Part shown: in pieces, positions 39,712 through 44,499 of the stretch
Position numbering within the stretch: the stretch's first letter is position 1
Layout: every line of letters begins with the position of its first letter
Assembly: GCA_035524895.1 (NCBI GenBank)
Contig: DATLFI010000191.1
Coordinates: 1-44,499, forward strand
Direction: 5' to 3'
DNA from: DATLFI01 sp035524895
Lineage (GTDB): Bacteria; Acidobacteriota; Thermoanaerobaculia; Multivoradales; Multivoraceae
Length of the DNA: 44,499 nt
Program-made: the position numbers and the translations under genes
The notes under the pieces: model-generated
The model's database searches: none
Seen by the model: the letters and a program-made list of their open reading frames with translations, nothing else
What the model was told of the DNA's origin: nothing

Positions 39712-42144
39712 ATGGAAAACCTCTTGCGCGACCTCCGCGTTGCCGTGCGCACGCTCGTGGCCCGGCCGCTCTTCACCCTGACCGCCCTCGTCGCCCTGGG
39801 CGCAGGGATCGGGTTGAACACCGCGATCTTCAGCGTGCTCGAGGCCGTGCTGCTGCGGCCACTGCCGTACCCGCAGCCGGATCGCCTGGTCACGGTGTGG
39901 TTGGACAACCGCGTCCAGGGGTGGCCCGAAGACCTGATGTCCTTTCCCTACTACGAGTCGTGGCGCGAACGCAGCCGCACCCTCGAGGACCTCGCGGCGT
40001 ACCGCGGCAGCGGCCACGCGCTCACCGGCGAGGGAGAGCCCGAGCGTCTCACCGGCGTCGCGGTCACGGGCAACTTCTTCTCGCTCCTTGGGGTCGAGCC
40101 GCTGCTCGGCCGTTCGATCGGCCCCGACGACGACCGCCCCGGTCACGACGACGTGGCCGTCCTCTCGCACGCGCTCTGGCAGCGGCGGTTCGGCGGCGAC
40201 GAGGCCATCGTCGGACGCAGCGTGAGCCTCGATGCTCGCCCCATCACCGTCGTCGGCGTGATGCCGCCGTCGTTCACCTTCCCCGCGCGGGTCAAGGACA
40301 TGAGCGAGCGGGTCGATCTGTGGGTGCCCCTGGCCGTCGACGACCGCAGGCGCAACGCCGCGGGGTCTCTCTGGTTGTGGAGCGTCGGACGGCTCGAGCC
40401 CGGCATCACCATCGAGGCCGCGCGGGCCGACCTCGACGTCGTCGCCGCGACGATGCCGGAGTCGTTCCCCGACGGCTGGTCCGACTTCGGCATCACCGCC
40501 GTCGGATTGCGCGAGCATCTGGTCGGCGACACCCGCACCGGCGTGCTGCTGCTGATGGGCGCGGTGGTGTTCGTGCTGCTGATCGCGATCGCCAACGTCG
40601 CGAACCTGCTCTTGGCTCGCGCGACCGAGCGGGAGCGCGAGATGTCGTTGCGTGCGGCGCTCGGCGCAAGGCGCGGACGGCTGGTCCGTCAGCTACTCAC
40701 CGAGAGCCTGGTGCTCGCGCTGTGTGGCGGGGTGCTCGGCATGGCGCTGGCGATCGGCGGGATGCGCGCGATCCTGGCGCTGGCTCCCGCCGATCTGCCG
40801 CTCGACGGTGTGACCGTGAGCCCTGTCGCGCTGGCATTCACCCTGGGCGTTTCGCTGCTCGCCGGGGTTGCTTTCGGCCTCGTGCCGGCGCTCCGGCTGG
40901 CGGCTGCCGGTGGTCGCTACCGCGAAGGGGCGCGCGGCGCGCGCGGCGCTGGGAGAGAGGGTCGTTGGCTGCGGCGTTTCCTGGTCGCTGGCGAGCTGGC
41001 GCTGGCGGCGGCACTGCTGGTCGGCTCGGGTTTGATGCTGCGGACGCTGGCCGGGATCCAGGGCGCCCAGCTAGGGTTCGACGCGGACCGCCTGCTGACG
41101 GTGCGCCTGTCTCTGCCGCGCGCGAGCTACGAGGGGCCGCTGCAGGTGATCGCCTTCTTCGATCGACTGGTCGAGAGGATTCGCGCGATCCCCGGCGTCG
41201 AGCGCGCGAGCGCTACGAACACCGTGCTGCTCGACGACTTCCCGAACTCCACGATCTTCGTCATCGAGGGCCAGCCTCCGCCGCCACGCGAAGAGGCCGT
41301 GGAGGTCACGCTCGACTCGCTGATGCCGGGCTTCTTCGAGACCGCGGGTATCCCGGTCCTCGAGGGCCGCGCGCTCGACGAGCGCGACACCGCCGAGTCG
41401 GCGCCGGTGGTGATGATCAACGCCGAGTTGCGACGGCGCTTCTTCGGCGGCGAGAGCCCGCTCGGTAAGCGCATCGCCTACGGCCGAGGTGGCGAGGGCT
41501 CGCAGTGGCTCGAGATCGTCGGCGTCGCCGGCGACACGCTGCGCAACGGCCTCGACCGTGAAGTGCGCGCCGAGACCTACCTGCCGTACTCGCAGAACCC
41601 GGCGCGCACCATGGCCGTGCTGGCCCGCGTCGAGGGTGATCCCGGGAGCGTGGCGGCGTCCGTGCGAGCGGCGGTGAGGGAGCTCGACCGTGATCTCCCT
41701 GTCGGCGACGTGCTGCCGCTCCGCGCGCAGGTGGCCGAACGCCAGGCGCACCGCCGCTTCTACACCGCGCTGCTCGGTGTCTTCTCCGCGCTCGCGTTGG
41801 CGCTGGCGGCGGTCGGCATCTACGGCGTGCTTTCCTACACCGTGCAGCAGCGCTTCGCGGAGCTTGGGCTGCGCATGGCGCTGGGCGCGCGCCGGCGCGA
41901 CGTGTTCCTGCAGGTGCTTGGCGGCGGGCTCGCGCTGGCGGTGTGCGGCATCGGCCTTGGGCTCCTGCTCGCAGCAGCGCTCACGCGCTTCTTGCGCAGC
42001 TTGCTCTGGGAGGTGAGCCCCACGGACCCGTTGACGTTCGCGCTGCTGGCCGGCGTCCTGTTCGTGATAGCGGCGATCGCCTGCGCCGTGCCGGCAAGGC
42101 GCGCAACGCGGGTCGATCCGGGCGTGGCTTTGCGTTGGGAGTGA
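39712..42144 (+). CDS. ADOP-family ABC transporter permease (MacB/FtsX type), complete
   Basis: The 810-residue product starts MENLLRDLRVAVRTLVARPL and has the plan of acidobacterial duplicated orphan permeases: a membrane helix, a periplasmic MacB_PCD domain (about 20-250; e.g. GVEPLLGRSIGPDDDRPGHD then VLSHALWQRRFGGD), an FtsX unit (about 285-400; NLLLARATEREREMSLRAAL), a second MacB_PCD domain (about 420-640) and a final FtsX unit (about 690-805; GVLSYTVQQRFAELGLRMAL). Conserved RRFGGDEAIVGR and RRFFGGESPLGKR segments match both periplasmic domains. No ABC ATPase is adjacent, which is typical of orphan ADOPs. ATG at 39712 is chosen, but no ribosome site is clear. The same family appears truncated at 1-426. 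Confidence 0.92.
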   Translation: MENLLRDLRVAVRTLVARPLFTLTALVALGAGIGLNTAIFSVLEAVLLRPLPYPQPDRLVTVWLDNRVQGWPEDLMSFPYYESWRERSRTLEDLAAYRGSGHALTGEGEPERLTGVAVTGNFFSLLGVEPLLGRSIGPDDDRPGHDDVAVLSHALWQRRFGGDEAIVGRSVSLDARPITVVGVMPPSFTFPARVKDMSERVDLWVPLAVDDRRRNAAGSLWLWSVGRLEPGITIEAARADLDVVAATMPESFPDGWSDFGITAVGLREHLVGDTRTGVLLLMGAVVFVLLIAIANVANLLLARATEREREMSLRAALGARRGRLVRQLLTESLVLALCGGVLGMALAIGGMRAILALAPADLPLDGVTVSPVALAFTLGVSLLAGVAFGLVPALRLAAAGGRYREGARGARGAGREGRWLRRFLVAGELALAAALLVGSGLMLRTLAGIQGAQLGFDADRLLTVRLSLPRASYEGPLQVIAFFDRLVERIRAIPGVERASATNTVLLDDFPNSTIFVIEGQPPPPREEAVEVTLDSLMPGFFETAGIPVLEGRALDERDTAESAPVVMINAELRRRFFGGESPLGKRIAYGRGGEGSQWLEIVGVAGDTLRNGLDREVRAETYLPYSQNPARTMAVLARVEGDPGSVAASVRAAVRELDRDLPVGDVLPLRAQVAERQAHRRFYTALLGVFSALALALAAVGIYGVLSYTVQQRFAELGLRMALGARRRDVFLQVLGGGLALAVCGIGLGLLLAAALTRFLRSLLWEVSPTDPLTFALLAGVLFVIAAIACAVPARRATRVDPGVALRWE

Positions 42145-42195
42145 GGTCGCCGGACCCCCATCGAGCTCTGCGACCACACCAACGCGTTCGACGCT

Positions 42196-43461
42196 TCAGA
42201 GCCCGCTGCGCACGAGCATCCCCGCTCGCATCACCATCACCGGCCGCAGCAGCGCCGACGCGTCCTCGAGCGGGTTGCCTTCCACGGCGAGCAGGTCCGC
42301 CTCCAGGCCCGCCGCGATCGCGCCGATGCGGTCGTCGAGGCCGAGCGAGCTCGCGGCGATCGAGGTCGCGGAGAGGATCGCGGCGTGGGGCTGCTGGCCG
42401 CCCTCGACGATGCGGTACACCAGCTCCTCGACGTTGCGACCGTGCGCGCCAGCGACGGCGTCGGTGCCGAACACGATCTGGAGCCCCGGCACCGCGAGCG
42501 CGGTGCGGAAGGTCGCGAGCGCTCTGGGCTGGGCCTGGCGCATCTGCGCGAAGCCTTCGGCGGTGTAGTTGCCGATGCCGAGGTAGCGTCGCTCGTTCTC
42601 GAAGTAGTTGCGGAATATCAGGTCGATGTTCGGGTCGTAGAACACGCCGTTCTCGGCCAGCAGCTCCAGCGTTTCGCGATCGAGCAGGGCGCCGTGCTCG
42701 ATCGTCGTGCAGCCCGCGTTCGCTGCGCGCCGCGCGCTCTCGGGGCCGTGCGCGTGGACGGTGGCGCGCAAACCCAGCCGTCGCGCCTCACCGCAGGCGG
42801 CGTCGAGCTGCTCCTGCGACAGTGTCGGGGATCCGCCGTCGCGGATGCTCGCCGAGGCGAAGATCTTGATCACGTCGGCGCCGTCGGCGTGGAGCCGGCG
42901 CACCCACGCGCGGATCGCGTCGGGGCCGCCGGTCTGGGCGGTGATCGCGTCGAGCGAGGTGAGGATGCGCGGGCCCGGCAGCACGCCGCGCTTCAGCGCG
43001 TCGCGGACGGGGCGGTCCAGCGGTGAGCCCAGGCTCTGCACGGTGGTGACGCCGGCCTGTAGCATTCGCCACGCGTTCTCGACTGCGTGGAGCACTTGCA
43101 CCTCGACCGGATCGCCGCTCTGCTCGGTGCGCAGGCGGTCGTTGCGGTCGAAGTACCAGTCGAGGTGGACGTGCGTGTCGATGAGCCCCGGCAGGAGCGT
43201 TGCACCGCTCAGTTCGAGGACTCTGGCGTCTGCCGGAGCAGGGCCCGCGGCAACCTCGGAGTCTGGGGGCACCACTCGCTCGATGCTTTGGCCGCGTACG
43301 ACGACCGTCGCGCCCTCGAGCACGCCGCCGCGGCCGTCGATCACGCGGTCGGGGCGGAGCAGCACGAGATCCGTTGCGGGCAGGTGAGCGCTCACCCCCC
43401 AGGCAAGGGCCAGGGTAGCGAGCGTTCCTCGCAGCAGCCGGCGACGGCTCGACGAAACCAT
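42196..43461 (-). CDS. Secreted amidohydrolase-superfamily metal-dependent hydrolase
   Basis: The 421-residue product has a Tat-like signal (SRRRLLRGTLATLALAWG). The metal site of the amidohydrolase superfamily is complete: DTHVHLD (His97 and His99), the carboxylatable Lys199 in ADVIKIFAS, VHAHG (His236, His238), IEHGALL (His256) and FGTDAVAG with Asp334. The composite metal-dependent hydrolase region at the start (DRVIDGRGGVLEGATVVVRG) and end (GLEADLLAVEGNPL) is present. Related enzymes are prolidase/imidazolonepropionase-like and act on peptides or cyclic amides; substrate is unknown. It ends 51 bases from the convergent ADOP permease. Confidence 0.93.
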   Translation of the reverse strand: MVSSSRRRLLRGTLATLALAWGVSAHLPATDLVLLRPDRVIDGRGGVLEGATVVVRGQSIERVVPPDSEVAAGPAPADARVLELSGATLLPGLIDTHVHLDWYFDRNDRLRTEQSGDPVEVQVLHAVENAWRMLQAGVTTVQSLGSPLDRPVRDALKRGVLPGPRILTSLDAITAQTGGPDAIRAWVRRLHADGADVIKIFASASIRDGGSPTLSQEQLDAACGEARRLGLRATVHAHGPESARRAANAGCTTIEHGALLDRETLELLAENGVFYDPNIDLIFRNYFENERRYLGIGNYTAEGFAQMRQAQPRALATFRTALAVPGLQIVFGTDAVAGAHGRNVEELVYRIVEGGQQPHAAILSATSIAASSLGLDDRIGAIAAGLEADLLAVEGNPLEDASALLRPVMVMRAGMLVRSGL

Positions 43462-43505
43462 CTTCCTTCAGCAGCTCCCGGTCGAACGTTGCCGCGGATG
43501 CGAAG

Positions 43506-43564
43506 CCTAGCAGCCCGTGGTGGAACCCCCGCGCGCAGCCTCACGCGGGTTTCACCACGGGCTG
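43506..43564. mobile_element. Repeat family copy C: 59-bp minimal palindromic copy
   Basis: CTAGCAGCCCGTGGTGGAAC followed by a few bases, then the same 39-base right end found at 13069-13107 in copy A, gives an imperfect hairpin with about 22 paired bases around CGCAGCCTCACG. The final CTAG is missing: the sequence goes GGGCTGCGATGG. It looks like copy A with everything between the ends removed, or like the basic two-arm unit from which larger copies were built. It directly adjoins the GMC oxidoreductase remnant and is read through by that frame. Confidence 0.8.
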
Positions 43565-44156
43565 CGATGGCAGATCCACCGTTCCCGGTGTCGGCTGCTC
43601 GGGCCGGCAGCTCCTCCGCGAGTCTTCCCGCTGTCCGCAGCGACAGCGCGACGAAGGTGAGCGTGCCGTTGTTGCAGCCGGCGCTCGGCATCGTCGGCGC
43701 GCCCGCGACCCAGAGGTTGTCGTGGTGGAAGCTGCGGCCCCACGGATCGACTACCCCGCTCGCCGCGTCGCGACCCATGCGCAGGCCGCCGGCGGGGTGG
43801 TCGTGGACCTCGCCCGCGTCGACGCGCAGGAGCTTGCCGCCGCCCGAGGCGACGATCCGCTCGAAGAGACCGCGAATCGTCGCCTCGGTCTGCGGACGCG
43901 CCGCGGCCGACTCCGGCGCGTCGGCGAAGTCGATGCGGAGCATCGGGTCGCCGTGCTCGTTGCGCCGCGATGGATCCAGGGTCAGGCGGCTCTCCGGCGA
44001 CGGCAGCACGTCGTAGTAGGCGCGCAGCCGCGCCGCGCCATGGGTCGCGCGCCGGCGCCAGTCGTGAAGCAGCGCTGGTCCGAAGAGGAGATCGCCGGCG
44101 TCGTCGCGCAAGCGCGGCTCGCGCCCGTAGGACGTCTCCCAGCCACAGATGTCGCA
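43565..44156 (-). pseudogene. GMC oxidoreductase remnant (C-terminal domain only)
   Basis: The frame encodes about 200 residues of a GMC oxidoreductase C-terminal domain: LLFGPALLHDWRRRATHG, ARLRAYYDVLPSPESRLTLD, NEHGDPMLRIDF, HPAGGLRMGRDAASGVVDPW and FHHDNLWVAGAPTMPSAG with CNNGTLTFVALSLRTAGRLA. These carry the catalytic-type His and Asn of the family. The FAD-binding first half (about 350 residues) is missing: upstream of about 44156 the frame continues but has no GMC similarity, and a rightward gene starts at 44250. At the 3' side the frame has no normal stop but runs through repeat copy C to a stop at 43392. Loss at both ends makes it non-functional. Confidence 0.75.
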
Positions 44157-44249
44157 ACGGGGCCGCAGATGCGACGGAGCGGCCTCGGCGGCGGATCGTG
44201 CAGAATCCCACGATCCCGTCGATCTCCGTTCTCGCCAGCGAGGTGCTCG

Positions 44250-44499
44250 ATGATGCCGTGGACTCGACTCGTGATCGTCCTGTCGCTGCTCGCGGCCATC
44301 GCGGACGCCACTCTCGCCCAGCGCGCCCCGGTGCTGCGACACGTAGCGGTACCGCACCCCTACTACTGGCGCGAGATGTACGTGCCGCAGGTGGCGGGCG
44401 GGCCGACCTCGGTGGCCTGGTCACCGGACGGCCGCGAGCTGGCGTACTCGATGCAGGGCACGCTGTGGCGCCAGGAGCTCGGCTCGCAGCGAGCGGTCC
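44250..44499 (+). CDS. Secreted protein with beta-propeller (PD40) start, cut by window end
   Basis: Only the first 83 residues are visible. The ATG pair at 44250 starts a signal peptide (MMPWTRLVIVLSLLAAIADA, cleavage probably after TLA) and then PVLRHVAVPHPYYWREMYVPQ and GGPTSVAWSPDGRELAYSMQGTLW. The WSPDGRELAYS segment is a TolB/PD40 propeller repeat. Large secreted amidohydrolases with an N-terminal propeller and TolB-like proteins start in this way. An AGGTG just upstream may be the ribosome site. Which of the two families it belongs to cannot be decided from this part. Confidence 0.75.
   Translation, partial: MMPWTRLVIVLSLLAAIADATLAQRAPVLRHVAVPHPYYWREMYVPQVAGGPTSVAWSPDGRELAYSMQGTLWRQELGSQRAV

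Noticed and set aside
1..44499. tRNA genes, rRNA genes, CRISPR arrays, prophage or toxin-antitoxin modules
   Set aside because: I looked for the usual signatures by eye (TPsiC-like arms, regularly spaced direct repeats, integrase or phage genes) and saw none; a covariance-model search would be needed to exclude small RNAs.

Overview
This is a gene-dense, very GC-rich chromosomal window from a Gram-negative bacterium. It holds two genes for large FtsX/MacB-type permeases of the ADOP kind (one at each end), a five-gene Mla-like outer-membrane lipid transport operon, several secreted hydrolases and peptidases, a diheteromeric-looking sigma/YCII pair (ECF42 type) and a cytochrome c/copper-monooxygenase-like fusion. 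This mix is typical of uncultured Acidobacteriota (for example Thermoanaerobaculia) or neighbouring phyla such as Gemmatimonadota. That placement is an inference from gene content; no rRNA or other phylogenetic marker gene is present. I saw no tRNA, rRNA, CRISPR array, prophage or transposase gene.

Layout. 1-5.1 kb: the tail of an ADOP permease, then a leftward cluster lemA, two TPM-domain genes, a secreted class C beta-lactamase-like hydrolase and a RidA-family gene, headed by a small unknown gene. 5.2-8.5 kb: DoxX, aerobic glycerol-3-phosphate dehydrogenase and, divergently, an F420-dependent-type LLM oxidoreductase. 8.6-12.7 kb: rightward diguanylate cyclase, Aur1-like PAP2 membrane enzyme and AidB-type acyl-CoA dehydrogenase. 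13.1-16.2 kb: a broken enoyl-CoA hydratase, polyphosphate kinase and a SixA-type phosphatase. 16.2-19.9 kb: a leftward UbiA prenyltransferase, sialidase-like and sodium:solute symporter operon. 20.1-25.4 kb: secreted alpha/beta hydrolase, universal stress protein, VTT/DedA-like membrane protein, outer-membrane beta-barrel and BON lipoprotein. 25.7-32.3 kb: secreted S9 and M28 peptidases, then an EEP-family phosphodiesterase and an alpha/beta hydrolase. 32.3-37.8 kb: the copper-monooxygenase-like cytochrome and the STAS/MlaE/MlaF/MlaD/lipoprotein operon. 37.9-44.5 kb: ECF42 sigma factor with its YCII partner, an intact ADOP permease, an amidohydrolase, a GMC oxidoreductase remnant and the start of a secreted beta-propeller protein.

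The most unusual feature is a family of non-coding mobile-looking repeats bounded by CTAGCAGCCCG and its inverse complement. Three copies are present: 393 bp at 12.7 kb, 226 bp in the opposite orientation at 25.8 kb, and a 59-bp palindromic minimal copy at 43.5 kb. Each sits exactly at the edge of a gene. One ends a truncated enoyl-CoA hydratase, one lies in frame inside the signal-peptide region of the S9 peptidase, and one is joined to the 3' end of a GMC oxidoreductase remnant. The copies share a core with long complementary arms, so an RNA or cruciform structure is plausible. I see no matching transposase in the window.

Other points worth following are the UbiA/sialidase/symporter operon with a GTGA stop-start overlap, two intergenic tandem repeats in divergent promoter regions (14 bp x4 and 21 bp x2), and repeated use of non-ATG start codons overlapping upstream stop codons (GTGA, TTGA).
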